From: Brevibacillus fluminis
GTDB lineage: Bacteria; Bacillota; Bacilli; Brevibacillales; Brevibacillaceae
Assembly (NCBI RefSeq): GCF_003710825.1
Contig: NZ_RHHQ01000012.1
Coordinates: 434,001 to 498,000, forward strand
Reading direction: 5' to 3'
Length of the DNA: 64,000 bases
The position numbers were made by a program, and so were the translations under genes. Shown here piece after piece: positions 51,454 through 61,470 of this stretch. The notes under the pieces are model-generated. The model saw only the letters and a program-made list of their open reading frames with translations. It was not told the DNA's origin and did no database searches. How positions within the stretch are numbered: the first letter of the stretch is position 1; every line of letters begins with the position of its first letter.

Positions 51454-52899
51454 TTATGATCGCGACTCAAATTCGGTCCTCATCTGTGGTCGCAGCAGTA
51501 ATAGTCCGAGCAAGACCGCGATTGCGAGAAAGACTGCAAAGAACCGGAAACCGATGTTCGAAGCATAGATCAGAGTGTCCTTCGATTGACTCAAATCCTC
51601 AACTCCAGCCCCGGATAACAACTTCGAAGCGACTTCGGACTTGGCGACCAACTGAACAACTGCCAGCGCGAGCGCCTGGCTTATTGCTCGGCCCATGTTG
51701 TATACGGTCCAAAACATGCCGGATGCGGAACCTGCTTGCTCTTGCGGAGCGGCCGACAGCACAGCTTTTGCAAGCGATGGCCAGGAAAGTCCCGTAGCGG
51801 CGGAAATGATCATAAGCGGGATAATGACAGCCATGTTCGACAACTGGTGTCCGAGCTGCCCGAGCATTAGGAGTGCGAATCCGATCAGAAACGACCCGAG
51901 TAGAATCATTCTTGCAGGGCCGAAACGATCGGCTAGTCTACCTCCGAATGGAGCTGTAAACAGCTGGGGAACTGATAGCGGGATCAGCATGAGTCCCGAT
52001 TCCAATGGACTTAGGTTTTGAGCCCCTTGCAAATACAGCGTCAGAAGGATGGTGACGGCGAAATAACCGATACAGTAGCTCATCGTGATTCCAAGCCCTA
52101 TCGAGTAGTTCCGATAAGCAAGGAGGCTCAGATGAAACAACGGATGCCGAGCCTTCATCTCAATGAATACGAACGCAATCCACAGGAATATCGCGGTTGC
52201 GAACAGCCCGAGCGTCCTTCCCGATGCCCATCCCCATGCCTGACCCTCAGACAAGGCGATAAGCAGAGCGGTTAGACCTGGACCGAAAGTCAGCATGCCG
52301 GGCCAATCAGTCTTGGCCTTCTCGTCCGCTAACGTGTCCCTTAGAAAGAAAATACCGGCGGCTAAACCTATGACACCGATCGGAACGACTGCGTAGAACA
52401 TGGAGCGCCATCCGAACTCGCCGATCAGTGCACCTCCCAGAACTGGGCCGATGAGCGAGCCGGTTACCCAAGCGATGTTATTTATGCCGAGGGCGACCCC
52501 GAGCTCATTGGGCGGAAATGTCCGGATCAAGATCGGAGTGGATGCGGCCATCGCCATAGCGGCGCCGGTACCTTGCAGCAAGCGATCCCCAATCAGCGCT
52601 GCGCCAGAACCTGCTGTACCGCAAAGCGCGGTTGCAAGCGTGAACAAAGCGAACCCCCATAGAAAAACACGTTTCGTTCCAAGCATATCCGACCATCGGC
52701 CGGAGGGGAGCAGGAATACGGTACTTGTGATGTAGAACGAGGTAATCGTCCACATCCCCGTTTCGATCGATAGGCTCAAATCCTTCATTAGCGGCGGCAG
52801 ACCGGTGACCACGATCGTCGCGTCTAGATTGGTAATAAACGACACAAGCGTGACCACGAATAAAACAGACCATTTGCTTGACTTCATGGTTTTCATCAT
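51454..52899 (-). CDS. MFS drug transporter, DHA2 (14-helix) family
   Basis: A 481-residue major facilitator: NLDATIVVTGLPPLMKDL (motif D1-like), GRWSDMLGTKRVFLWG (motif A), GDRLLQGTGAAMAMAAS (motif C region) and LGGALIGEFGWRSMF. About fourteen helices. Its start overlaps the Ada stop by four bases, so it is coupled to the DNA-alkylation response gene. That pairing suggests export of an alkylating or other DNA-damaging compound. Confidence 0.8.
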   Translation of the reverse strand: MMKTMKSSKWSVLFVVTLVSFITNLDATIVVTGLPPLMKDLSLSIETGMWTITSFYITSTVFLLPSGRWSDMLGTKRVFLWGFALFTLATALCGTAGSGAALIGDRLLQGTGAAMAMAASTPILIRTFPPNELGVALGINNIAWVTGSLIGPVLGGALIGEFGWRSMFYAVVPIGVIGLAAGIFFLRDTLADEKAKTDWPGMLTFGPGLTALLIALSEGQAWGWASGRTLGLFATAIFLWIAFVFIEMKARHPLFHLSLLAYRNYSIGLGITMSYCIGYFAVTILLTLYLQGAQNLSPLESGLMLIPLSVPQLFTAPFGGRLADRFGPARMILLGSFLIGFALLMLGQLGHQLSNMAVIIPLMIISAATGLSWPSLAKAVLSAAPQEQAGSASGMFWTVYNMGRAISQALALAVVQLVAKSEVASKLLSGAGVEDLSQSKDTLIYASNIGFRFFAVFLAIAVLLGLLLLRPQMRTEFESRS

Positions 52900-53960
52900 C
52901 TTGTTTGTTCCTCCGTGGAACCTTTTTTCTCATGGCCTAGAAGCCATCGTTTTCGTGATATTCCTCCTCCATAACCACCCAAGTCGCCATTCGAATTAAT
53001 AACGCGGTGACATGGAATCACAATCGCCAGTTGGTTGGCAGCATTCGCTTGGGCTACGGCGCGATAAGCGCCGGGCTTTCCAATCGCCACTGCAATGTCG
53101 GCATACGAAATCGTCTGACCAGGTGGAATCTTCTGCAATTGTTCCCATACCTTCTTCTGAAATGGCGATCCCAATAGTCTCAACGGCGTTCTGAATTCCG
53201 TTAACCTGCCTTCGAAATAATCCTCCAGTTCACTCTCAATCGAATGAATCGGCTGCGTATTTCCCGGAATAACCGCGGATTTTGTCTTCCTTCTTAAACG
53301 TTCAACTTCGCGCTCCAATCCCCGGCGGTCTATGAATTCGAGCAAATAAAGCACTTCTTCGTCAGCGATTGCGATCATTGGGCCAAGCCGCGTATCTAGC
53401 CACGATGCCTTCAAAATCTGTTGATTGCCCAGTTGGGTAGGCGCAGAGCCCATAATGCGAGAGAATGCGTCCCTGAAGCCACTGCCGGATTCATAACCGG
53501 CGGACAACTGGGCATCGATGACTGCGCTACCCGCCCGGATATGCTTCAGGGCGATTCCCATTCGCCTAGCCCTCGCATATTCGACAAATGTCATGCCGAA
53601 CCGCTTCTTGAACTGGCGGCGGGCCGTTGAAGCATCCACGCATAAATTCCTGAAGTCTTCGTCCGTCCAACGTCGTTCCGGATTTTCTTCCACTGCATTG
53701 ACTAGCTTCTGAACAAGCTCTGAGACATGGTTGGGATGAGACAACGGACGGCAGCGCTGACAGGGTCGGAATGATGCCAGAAGGGCTTCCTTGGCCGTCT
53801 CGTAAAATTCGCAGTTCTCAAATTTGGGTTTTCTTGCTGGACATGTCGGTCGGCAGAATACGCCGGTTGTCTTGACGCCGACATAGAAGATGCCTTCATA
53901 TTCGGACTTTTTAGCGATAAGAGCTTGGTAATACACCAGTTTCATATCAGCAGGTATCAT
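52896..53960 (-). CDS. ada: Bifunctional Ada-type methyltransferase and regulator
   Basis: A 354-residue fused protein. Ada zinc domain with Cys36, Cys40, Cys67 and Cys70 (FCRPTC and PCQRC), methyl acceptor Cys36 as in E. coli Cys38. AraC-type HTH at about 85-175. C-terminal O6-methylguanine DNA methyltransferase domain with VIPCHRV active Cys317. The length equals E. coli Ada. ATG 53960 behind GAGGAGGAG. It repairs alkylated DNA and, when methylated, activates its own operon, here including an MFS exporter. Confidence 0.9.
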   Translation of the reverse strand: MIPADMKLVYYQALIAKKSEYEGIFYVGVKTTGVFCRPTCPARKPKFENCEFYETAKEALLASFRPCQRCRPLSHPNHVSELVQKLVNAVEENPERRWTDEDFRNLCVDASTARRQFKKRFGMTFVEYARARRMGIALKHIRAGSAVIDAQLSAGYESGSGFRDAFSRIMGSAPTQLGNQQILKASWLDTRLGPMIAIADEEVLYLLEFIDRRGLEREVERLRRKTKSAVIPGNTQPIHSIESELEDYFEGRLTEFRTPLRLLGSPFQKKVWEQLQKIPPGQTISYADIAVAIGKPGAYRAVAQANAANQLAIVIPCHRVINSNGDLGGYGGGISRKRWLLGHEKKGSTEEQTR

Positions 53961-54079
53961 TCTGCTCCTCCTCTAAATAATGCAGTTTCGGATTTAATTG
54001 ATGCCCTTTGCGAAACACTAATATGATTATATAGATTCCAGAAAATAGTACCGACGAAAATCGAGCATTGATTTTTTAA

Positions 54080-54325
54080 ATGTTGGTATTTTTGAGTAGT
54101 TGTTTGCTGGTCTTATCAATAATACATATCAATCAGTTCAGGGGTTTCTGTGCATACTTAATAATTCCAGAACACGAAACATCCCGTAATTATCCGCATA
54201 ATTACAAGGCATGGATTTCAGTTTTGGGATCTATGGTTGCTGTATTAGTAATCGTCACTACCGTTCTGATCTTCCGTTACCTGAACAAAAGAAGCTGCCT
54301 TCAAGGCAGCTTTTGCTTTTTTTGA
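54080..54325 (+). other. Doubtful frame with two hydrophobic stretches
   Basis: An 81-codon frame with hydrophobic helices at both ends but no ribosome site, and its last codons form a terminator-like hairpin (54288-54320). Probably a remnant; the region 53961-54640 is AT-rich and has no intact gene of normal size. Confidence 0.25.
54288..54324 (+). terminator. Rho-independent terminator
   Basis: AAGCTGCC pairs with GGCAGCTT around a TTCAA loop, then TTTTGCTTTTTTT. Confidence 0.75.
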
Positions 54326-54336
54326 ACTATCGATCT

Positions 54337-54480
54337 ATGGGGTTTTTCAGGCATTTGAAGGATTATTTTCAACTTCGTCTTCCGATTCAAAAATTAAGCG
54401 ATTTGGGGGAATATGAAGAAGCTCTGAACATCCTTTCAGAAAGGGGAATCCGTAATGAAGAAGTTTTTCATAATCAGTAG
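54337..54480 (+). CDS. 47-residue fragment with a TPR-like helix
   Basis: The frame reads MGFFRHLKDYFQLRLPIQKL and ends LGEYEEALNILSERG... with a helix that looks like one TPR repeat. There is no ribosome site. Its last bases overlap the start of the next micro-frame. It may be the C-terminal relic of a larger regulator. Confidence 0.3.
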   Translation: MGFFRHLKDYFQLRLPIQKLSDLGEYEEALNILSERGIRNEEVFHNQ

Positions 54481-54538
54481 CTTAACGCTTCTTCTGCTTA
54501 TTTCAAGCTCCTTTTCCGTAGAAGCCGGGCGAGTCTAG
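54455..54538 (+). CDS. 27-residue signal-peptide-like micro-ORF
   Basis: ATG 54455 behind AAAGGGGAA gives a basic start (MKK), a hydrophobic core (LTLLLLISS) and a VEA-G cleavage-like end, then stops at 54538. It overlaps the upstream TPR-like frame, the arrangement of Rap-Phr and similar peptide signalling pairs, but the mature part would be only a few residues. Could instead be a truncated exported-protein gene. Confidence 0.35.
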   Translation: MKKFFIISSLTLLLLISSSFSVEAGRV

Positions 54539-54641
54539 AGCCCTCCGTTTAGATTGTGCTTCACTAGTTGCTGGTCAGGAAAAAATTTACAAATATGGTA
54601 TAATCGAGCGTGAAATGATCACCAAAAGAGGTGAATGTGAC

Positions 54642-55361
54642 ATGAGCTTCAAGCGACAGATCATTACGCTAGCTGTATGCGGTGGACTGCTTGTAGGAGG
54701 CTGTGCTGCTCCCGCGAACAAGCAACCGGATGAGCAGGGAAATAAACCGAATACAGCTGTACCGGCAGCGCCAGCGAGCGATAAAGCGTCCCAGCCGCCA
54801 TCCGGACAAAACGGGAGCGAAGGGACGGTCCCACCCGTTCCACCAACCGAAACCCAGCCGGGGGATAGCAAGCTGCCTTCTACATCAAAGTCTGACGAGG
54901 CAAAGGCAGCGGGCAAACTCATTCTGGATGGGAAGTTTTTGCCCATGCTAAAGGACGGGCGCGTCCAAGGGATTGACATCGCGATCGGGACGACGAAGGA
55001 AAGCGTGCTGAAGAAATACGGCCCGATCACCAAGCAGGATTATTACGACGGCGGCCAATATACTGCTTTTGAAAAGCTCGGTAAGGGCATCCTTTATTTC
55101 GATGGCCACGATCGCGTGTACTGCATGGATTTGGGCTCGCAATGGGCAGATAAGACTGAATTGAATGCGATCAAGCAGGCGCTCGGCGCTCCAAATGACG
55201 AAGGAGTTAGCGACGTGGACGGCGATTATTATCTCTACTATGTCGTTGGCAAAATTGAATTGTTTCTGGCCTTTGACAGCAAAGATGCGCCGCTGAAATC
55301 GATTCGGATCATTAACAAGCAGATGATTACCGATTTTCCCCAAAAGCCACTAAACGGATAA
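54642..55361 (+). CDS. DUF4309-like secreted lipoprotein
   Basis: A 239-residue lipoprotein: signal with lipobox VGGCA, a Pro/Ser/Gln-rich linker (about 25-85), then a domain with DGKFLPMLKDGRVQGIDIAI, GPITKQDYYDGGQY and ILYFDGHDRVYCMDLG as in DUF4309 (YjgB-like) proteins. ATG 54642 follows AGAGGTGA. Extracytoplasmic; function unknown. Confidence 0.7.
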   Translation: MSFKRQIITLAVCGGLLVGGCAAPANKQPDEQGNKPNTAVPAAPASDKASQPPSGQNGSEGTVPPVPPTETQPGDSKLPSTSKSDEAKAAGKLILDGKFLPMLKDGRVQGIDIAIGTTKESVLKKYGPITKQDYYDGGQYTAFEKLGKGILYFDGHDRVYCMDLGSQWADKTELNAIKQALGAPNDEGVSDVDGDYYLYYVVGKIELFLAFDSKDAPLKSIRIINKQMITDFPQKPLNG

Positions 55362-55509
55362 GCAGCGTTCTATGAAGTTAGACAATGTTTTTGACACTAT
55401 GTAAAGTAACGTAAACACTTTTCCCCATTTCTAAGCCGATTTTCCATGGTACGGCTCTTGCACATCATGTATACAAGCAGCATATTGACAAAGAAATGGG
55501 GGACATATC

Positions 55510-57171
55510 GTGAAAAAACGAGTTTTTGCATGGGTAAGCTCTGCTGTCGTGCTGGGAACAGTCGTGTCAGGATGCGGCGGGCAGGGGGCGCAGGAAGCGC
55601 AAAGTCCGAATCCACAGCCAGCACAGCCGCCGCAAAATAATACGCCTGCTCCGGCGGAAAAGCCAAAAACTGAGCAGGTGCTACGGTGGAATTTGCACTC
55701 CGAGCCGCCGTCGGCAGATCCGGGCATCGCGGAGGATACGACATCGGCGGCTATCGTCCGTGCAACCTTTGACGGGCTGACTCGTTCGGGCGAGGATGGC
55801 AAACCGCAAGAAGCGGTCGCTGAGAAGATCGAGGTATCTCCCGATCTGAAAACCTACACCTTTACGATCCGCGACTCCAAATGGAGCAACGGCGATCCGG
55901 TCACGGCGCACGATTTTGAATATGCGTGGAAGCGGGCACTCGATGCCAAGACAGCATCCAACTACGCTTATCAGCTCTTTTACATAAAAAACGGTGAAAA
56001 ATACAACAAAGGCGAAGCCAAAGCGGAAGACGTCGGCGTGAAGGCAATCGATGACAAGACGCTGAAGGTCGAATTGGAAAATCCGACGCCATACTTCCTC
56101 GAGTTGACCGCCTTCCAAACGTATTATCCGGTCAATCCGAAGGTCGTTTCGGCCAATGCAAACTGGGCGACGGATGCCAAGACACATGTCGGCAACGGAC
56201 CGTTCAAAATGGAGAAGTGGGACCACAAGAGCAAGCTGATCATGCTTAAAAACGAAAACTATTGGGACAAAGATACCGTAAAGCTGGATAAAATCGAGTT
56301 TTCCATGGTGGAAGATGAAAATACGGAGCTGTCGATGTATGAGAACGGGGAGTTGGATTGGGCGGGGCATCCGCTAAGCTCGCTACCTATCGATGCGCTG
56401 CCGGCCCTCAAAGATTCAGGCAAGCTGAATGTCCATCCGGTTGCGGCGACGTACTGGTACAAATTCAACACCGAAAAGCCTCCTTTTAATAATGTGAAAA
56501 TTCGTAAAGCTTTCACCTACGCGATTGATCGGCAAGCCTTGATCGACAATGTGCTGCAAGCCAATGAGCAGCCAGCGATGGGGCCGGTTCCACCATCCAT
56601 GTGGCTGAACCCGGACGGTTACTTTAAGGACAAAGATTTTGACAACGCCAAAAAGCTGCTCGCTGAAGGGATGAAGGAACTGGGCCTCTCTAAGCTGCCG
56701 CCGATTACGTTATCTTACAATACTTCCGAAGGGCATAAAAAAATCGCCGAGGCGATCCAGGATCAATGGCGCAAAAATCTGGGCGTGGAAACGAAGCTGG
56801 AAAATGCCGAATGGAAAGTGTACTTAGAGAAAATGCATGAGGGGAACTATCAGGTCGGGCGTCTCGGCTGGTCGGCGGACTTCAACGACCCAATCAACTT
56901 CCTGGAGCTGTTCAAGGAGAAAAACGGCGGAAACAACGATACTCGCTGGGAAAATCCGAAATACAAGGACCTCTTGAACCAATCTGGCGTGGAGGCCGAT
57001 CCTGCCAAACGATCGGAGCTACTGCATCAGGCCGAACAAATCATCATGGACGACATGCCGATCATGCCGATTTATTATTACACGCACACATGGGTGAAGA
57101 ACGACAAGGTGAAGGGCGTAGTCACCGACGCGCTTGGCGCCATCGACTGGAAATGGGCCACGATGGAGTAA
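55510..57171 (+). CDS. oppA: Oligopeptide ABC substrate-binding lipoprotein
   Basis: A 553-residue lipoprotein (lipobox VSGCG) with Pro/Gln-rich linker and the full SBP_bac_5 domain: LRWNLHSEPPSADPGIAEDT, FTIRDSKWSNGDPVTAHDFEYAWKR, GNGPFKMEKWDHKSKLIM, AFTYAIDRQALIDNV and FLELFKEKNGGNNDTRW as in OppA. GTG start. No opp permease genes adjacent. It could deliver peptides, such as proline-rich ones, to a permease elsewhere. Confidence 0.85.
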   Translation: MKKRVFAWVSSAVVLGTVVSGCGGQGAQEAQSPNPQPAQPPQNNTPAPAEKPKTEQVLRWNLHSEPPSADPGIAEDTTSAAIVRATFDGLTRSGEDGKPQEAVAEKIEVSPDLKTYTFTIRDSKWSNGDPVTAHDFEYAWKRALDAKTASNYAYQLFYIKNGEKYNKGEAKAEDVGVKAIDDKTLKVELENPTPYFLELTAFQTYYPVNPKVVSANANWATDAKTHVGNGPFKMEKWDHKSKLIMLKNENYWDKDTVKLDKIEFSMVEDENTELSMYENGELDWAGHPLSSLPIDALPALKDSGKLNVHPVAATYWYKFNTEKPPFNNVKIRKAFTYAIDRQALIDNVLQANEQPAMGPVPPSMWLNPDGYFKDKDFDNAKKLLAEGMKELGLSKLPPITLSYNTSEGHKKIAEAIQDQWRKNLGVETKLENAEWKVYLEKMHEGNYQVGRLGWSADFNDPINFLELFKEKNGGNNDTRWENPKYKDLLNQSGVEADPAKRSELLHQAEQIIMDDMPIMPIYYYTHTWVKNDKVKGVVTDALGAIDWKWATME

Positions 57172-57190
57172 ATATACGGAATGAAAAAGG

Positions 57191-57230
57191 AGATGTACAG
57201 GAAGCAATTGCTGTACATCTCTCTTTTTTT
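57191..57230 (+). terminator. Rho-independent terminator
   Basis: AGATGTACAG and CTGTACATCT are perfect complements around a ten-base loop, followed by a T run. Confidence 0.85.
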
Positions 57231-57356
57231 GCAAAGTTCACATTGCTGAGTATTTCCGCATAATGTAGTGAATGGAAAATGGAGCCAGCCTGTGTTTTTT
57301 AAGAGAAAGACACGGATGTAGGTGGTAGGAAGAATCATAGAGGGGGAATTGCACCG

Positions 57357-58613
57357 TTGAAAATCAAAGGAGATGCAGCAACCCAGAGCGCAGGAACCAA
57401 AAAGAAAATATGCCTTTGCATGATTGTAAAAAATGAAGCAAACATCATTGAAAGATGCCTGCAATCGGCAAAGCCTGTGATTGATTATGTGTCGATTTGT
57501 GATACCGGCTCTACAGACCGGACACCGGAAATCATTGAAAACTGGTGCATGGAAAATGAGATACCGGTGACGATCCACCATGAAGCGTTTCGAAATTTTG
57601 GCTATAATCGCAGCTTGTCGGTTTCGTTAGCGCAACAAACCTATTCGGATTCAGATTATTTGCTGTTGCTCGATGCCGATATGATTTTGGAAACAAAGCT
57701 TCATTTCGATAAAGAGAGCCTGCATAAAGATCTTTACATGCTCATGCAGTATAACAAGCAGATTCAATATTGGAACACCCGTCTCGTAAAGACGTCTCTG
57801 CCGTGGAAATGCATAGGGGTGACGCACGAATATTGGGGACTGGACCGTGAAAGGCTGGAGTGTGAGCAATCCGGATATGTTGAGTCAAGAGGAAAGCTCG
57901 ATGGGCTGATCATTGATGACCAGGAAGATGGCGGCAGTAAAAGCGATAAATTTGAACGGGATAAACGATTGCTAGAAGAGGGACTCCACGATCAGACAAC
58001 CCCGCCCGACTTACGATCGCGCTATATGTTTTACCTGGCGCAAACCTACTATTGTCTCAATGAGTTCGAAGAAGCGATCAAATGGTATAAGAAAAGAGCG
58101 GAGGCTGGAGGCTGGGCGGAAGAAGTGTTTTATTCGATGCTGCAGATCGGGATTTGCTATGAAGCTTTGGCAAATCGCGCTTCCTACCAACGCCAGCAGC
58201 TACAAAAATCAAACGAGCCAGATGATCAATCGGTAATGGACTCCTTCACGCATAAGGAAGAACAATGGGCTGCCCTTGCGATCGCGTCTTATCAAAACGC
58301 GTGGGAATATCGGCCGACCCGCGCGGAGCCGCTGTATTTTCTTGCCCGCATGTTTCGAAACCAATCAAAGCATTCCATCGCACTGATGTATGCGCTGCAA
58401 GGCAAGGAAATCCCGTTCCCGAAAGACGATATTTTGTTCGTCGATTTTCGCGTCTATGACTATTTCTTCGATTATGAAATTTCCATCTGCGCGTTTTATG
58501 TTGAAAACAAACGCCAGCTTGGACGTGCTGCACTGCAAAGGCTCAGAGCGAAAAGCAATCAGTTGCCTGCAGATATCGTCCAATCGGTGGAAAGCAATGC
58601 CAAATTTTATTGA
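57357..58613 (+). CDS. Family 2 glycosyltransferase with C-terminal TPR-like helices
   Basis: A 418-residue protein. The GT2 domain reads ICLCMIVKNEANIIERCLQS, DTGSTDRTPEIIENW and LLLLDADM (DxD metal site). From about residue 215 onward come TPR-like helices (RSRYMFYLAQTYYCLNEFEE, YALQGKEIPFP). This SunS-like plan is found in peptide or cell-surface glycosyltransferases. TTG start behind AGAGGGGGAATT. The next gene makes UDP-galactose, its possible donor. Confidence 0.75.
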   Translation: MKIKGDAATQSAGTKKKICLCMIVKNEANIIERCLQSAKPVIDYVSICDTGSTDRTPEIIENWCMENEIPVTIHHEAFRNFGYNRSLSVSLAQQTYSDSDYLLLLDADMILETKLHFDKESLHKDLYMLMQYNKQIQYWNTRLVKTSLPWKCIGVTHEYWGLDRERLECEQSGYVESRGKLDGLIIDDQEDGGSKSDKFERDKRLLEEGLHDQTTPPDLRSRYMFYLAQTYYCLNEFEEAIKWYKKRAEAGGWAEEVFYSMLQIGICYEALANRASYQRQQLQKSNEPDDQSVMDSFTHKEEQWAALAIASYQNAWEYRPTRAEPLYFLARMFRNQSKHSIALMYALQGKEIPFPKDDILFVDFRVYDYFFDYEISICAFYVENKRQLGRAALQRLRAKSNQLPADIVQSVESNAKFY

Positions 58614-58679
58614 TCATGAAAATGAACAGGTGCAGCTGAACAGCAGCCTTGTTCATGCTCATGCAAGGAGTGGGTGAAG

Positions 58680-59666
58680 ATGGCGGTTCTCGTGACAGGT
58701 GGAGCGGGTTATATCGGAAGCCATACCGTGGCCGAGCTGCTGCGACAAGGTGAGCAGGTCGTGGTCATCGATAACCTCAGCACAGGACATAAAAAGGCGA
58801 TTGTCGGCGGGACGTTCTATCAAGGAGATATTCGTGACCGCCATGTATTGGATGCCATCTTTCGGAAAGAGGAGATCGAAGCGGTCATTCATTTCGCAGC
58901 CAGTTCCCTGGTCGGGGAGAGTGTGCTCGAACCGCTAAAGTATTATGACAACAACCTGCTCGGGGCTTATACACTCCTTCGCGCGATGATTGATCATGGT
59001 GTGAAAAAAATCGTGTGTTCCTCGACTGCAGCAACATATGGCGAACCGAAGCGTATACCGGTTCAGGAAGGTGACCCGACAGAGCCGACCAACCCTTACG
59101 GAGAGACGAAGCTTGCGATGGAACACATGTTTCGCTGGTGCGAACGGGCTTATGGGGTCCGTTCTATTTCGTTGCGCTATTTCAATGCTGCGGGCGCCCA
59201 TCCGGATGGGATGATCGGCGAAGATCACAGGCCGGAGAGCCACTTGATTCCGCTTATCCTTCAAGTAGCTCTCGATCAGCGCAGTCTGATCCAAATCTTT
59301 GGCGACGATTTCCCGACTCAAGACGGGACCTGCATGCGCGATTATGTCCATGTCATGGATTTGGCTAAAGCGCATTGGCTGGCTTTGCAGCACCTGCGTA
59401 AGCATAACCGAAGCGAAGTGTATAATTTGGGCAGTGACATCGGTTTTTCTGTGAGAGAAGTGGTGGAGAAGGCACGCCTGATTACGGGACATCCGATTCC
59501 GGCAAGTGTGAGCCCACGAAGGGAAGGCGATCCTGCCATCATCATCGCATCATCGGGTAAAGCGCGGAATGAATTGTTGTGGAAGCCAGCCTACACTCGA
59601 TTGGAAACAATCATCGAGAGCGCATGGAACTGGCATAAATCACATCCGAACGGCTACAGTGAGTAG
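58680..59666 (+). CDS. galE: UDP-glucose 4-epimerase
   Basis: A 328-residue extended SDR: VTGGAGYIGSHTVAELL (NAD site), FAASSLVGESV, SSTAATYG and catalytic NPYGETK, RYFNAAGAHPDG and GDDFPTQDGTCMRDYVHV. ATG 58680 follows AAGGAG; GTG 58674 is too close to it. It interconverts UDP-glucose and UDP-galactose, probably for the neighbouring glycosyltransferase. Confidence 0.85.
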   Translation: MAVLVTGGAGYIGSHTVAELLRQGEQVVVIDNLSTGHKKAIVGGTFYQGDIRDRHVLDAIFRKEEIEAVIHFAASSLVGESVLEPLKYYDNNLLGAYTLLRAMIDHGVKKIVCSSTAATYGEPKRIPVQEGDPTEPTNPYGETKLAMEHMFRWCERAYGVRSISLRYFNAAGAHPDGMIGEDHRPESHLIPLILQVALDQRSLIQIFGDDFPTQDGTCMRDYVHVMDLAKAHWLALQHLRKHNRSEVYNLGSDIGFSVREVVEKARLITGHPIPASVSPRREGDPAIIIASSGKARNELLWKPAYTRLETIIESAWNWHKSHPNGYSE

Positions 59667-59680
59667 CAGCGAAAAAAGGG

Positions 59681-59721
59681 AAAAGGTATATGGGGACGAT
59701 CTGCCCTCATATACCTTTTTT
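59681..59721 (+). terminator. Bidirectional terminator
   Basis: AAAAGGTATATGGGG pairs with CCCTCATATACCTTTTT, between convergent galE and the activator gene. Confidence 0.8.
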
Positions 59722-59738
59722 GTTTTACAAAGAATCGT

Positions 59739-61334
59739 TCAGGTCACGGGAATGTTCAGCTTGCTCATCTTGTTGTACAAGGTCGCCCGCGAAATTCCGA
59801 GTCGTTTGGCCGCCGCCAGCTTGTTGCCTTTTTCCAGCTCAAGCGCATGCAAGATCACCTTTTTCTCATGCACATCGAGCTCCTGCTGCAAATTGATCAA
59901 CTCGTCTGGGAGCAGGCTGGCGTATGTTTTTTGCTTGGCCTGCTGCGGGAATGTCAGATCCTCTTCCTTGATGATCCCATCCGTCGCGAATACGACCAGA
60001 CGCTCCACAGTGTTGCGCAGCTCGCGGATATTGCCGGGCCATTGGTAGGCGAGCATCTCCTGCATGACTGTTTGCGAGATGCTGTTGATGGGTCGGTTGT
60101 AGCGCATGGAAAACTCATAGAGGAAAAAGTGGCACAGCTCGATGATGTCCTCGATCCGCTCGCGCAGAGGTGGGATTTTGATCGTCACCACATTAAGGCG
60201 GTAATACAAGTCTTCGCGGAACTGCCCTTGCTTGACCAGCTCTGCCAAGTCTTTATTGGTGGCTGCAATCACGCGAAAGTCGGCCTCAACCTGCTTCGTG
60301 CCGCCAACCGGATAATACTTCTTCTCCTGCAGCACGCGCAAAAGCTTCACCTGCATGTCGAGCGGCATTTCTCCGACCTCATCGAGGAACAGGGTGCCGC
60401 CGCGCGCCAGCTCGATCATCCCTTTTTTGCCTTTTTGGTCCGCGCCGGAAAATGCGCCTTTTTCATAGCCGAACAGCTCGCTTTCGAACAAGGTCGGCGC
60501 GATCGCTCCACAGTTGATCGCGATGAAAGGTGCATCGGGGTTCTCGCGAATGTCGTGGGTTGCGCGTGCGAACAGCTCCTTGCCGACGCCGCTTTCGCCT
60601 AAAAACAGCACGGTCGCTTTGGTGGAAGCGACTTTTTTGATCTTTTCGGTAATTTTTTTGATGACGAGGCTGCTGCCCTTGATGTTGTAGAACGGATCGG
60701 CAGAGGGGCTTAGCTTGGCTACCTCCTGCTGCAGGCTGTGCACTTTGGACGTGGCGTGATACAGCTCCTGATTCAGCCGCACCTGGCTAGTCACGTCCGT
60801 TTCAACGGCAACCGAGCCGATAATGCGGTCATGAAGCCGGATCGGGTTGGAGTTGATCAAGACGAACAAATCCTCGCGCGGCTGATGCTGCTTGCGGTAG
60901 ACGGACTCTCCGGTCTGCAGCGTTTTGAGCGTCATCAGCATGTCGACGGGAAAAAAGTCGGTGATCGGCTTGCCGATGGCGTCAGCGGCCGCGACGGAAA
61001 AAATGTTTTCCGCGCCTTCCGTCCAGACGATAATGTTGGCGCTTTCATCGATGACCGAGATGGACTCCTCGACCGTGGAAATGATCGTATCGAAATAGGT
61101 TTCCAAATATTGGTAAGCGCTGGCGATGGCCGCTAGCGCGTCTGTTTTGGTCAAATAGCCGATGATGTCGTGTTGGGCATTGACAACAAGCAGCTCTTCA
61201 CTCGCGCCGAACCGTTCCGCAGCGTCTGTCAGCGCAGTGTCGACGGGAACGGTGGGCAGACCTGTCCATGACGGATCGGAGGCAGGACGATCGACGGGAA
61301 AAGCAGACTTCATCACTTCAGCAAGCAAAGGCAA
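59739..61334 (-). CDS. PrdR-like sigma-54-dependent transcriptional activator
   Basis: A protein of about 531 residues: a CBS-like segment (1-70), PAS domain (about 80-185), AAA+ domain with Walker A GESGVGKE (246-253), the loop GAFSGA (293-298, Ser for the usual Thr), Walker B TLFLDE (314-319) and a C-terminal Fis-type HTH ([20 protein letters not shown]). It would bind enhancer sites and open sigma-54 promoters. Three matching promoters (48515, 48704, 61471) precede proline-related genes, making it the natural regulator. The best-placed ribosome site (AGGAGGG) is too far from the TTG at 61334 and instead suits an in-frame ATC at 61346; the true start is uncertain. Confidence 0.85.
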   Translation of the reverse strand: MPLLAEVMKSAFPVDRPASDPSWTGLPTVPVDTALTDAAERFGASEELLVVNAQHDIIGYLTKTDALAAIASAYQYLETYFDTIISTVEESISVIDESANIIVWTEGAENIFSVAAADAIGKPITDFFPVDMLMTLKTLQTGESVYRKQHQPREDLFVLINSNPIRLHDRIIGSVAVETDVTSQVRLNQELYHATSKVHSLQQEVAKLSPSADPFYNIKGSSLVIKKITEKIKKVASTKATVLFLGESGVGKELFARATHDIRENPDAPFIAINCGAIAPTLFESELFGYEKGAFSGADQKGKKGMIELARGGTLFLDEVGEMPLDMQVKLLRVLQEKKYYPVGGTKQVEADFRVIAATNKDLAELVKQGQFREDLYYRLNVVTIKIPPLRERIEDIIELCHFFLYEFSMRYNRPINSISQTVMQEMLAYQWPGNIRELRNTVERLVVFATDGIIKEEDLTFPQQAKQKTYASLLPDELINLQQELDVHEKKVILHALELEKGNKLAAAKRLGISRATLYNKMSKLNIPVT

Positions 61335-61470
61335 TTTATGTTTGATGGCAAAGCCCTCCTTTTGCTAAAAATGTATGATTTTTTAGTCACTTTCCAGTTC
61401 ATTATACACGGAACCGGAAGCGCGTAAAGATTTTTAGACAGAATCATCAGTGAATTGCGTCTGGAAGAGC

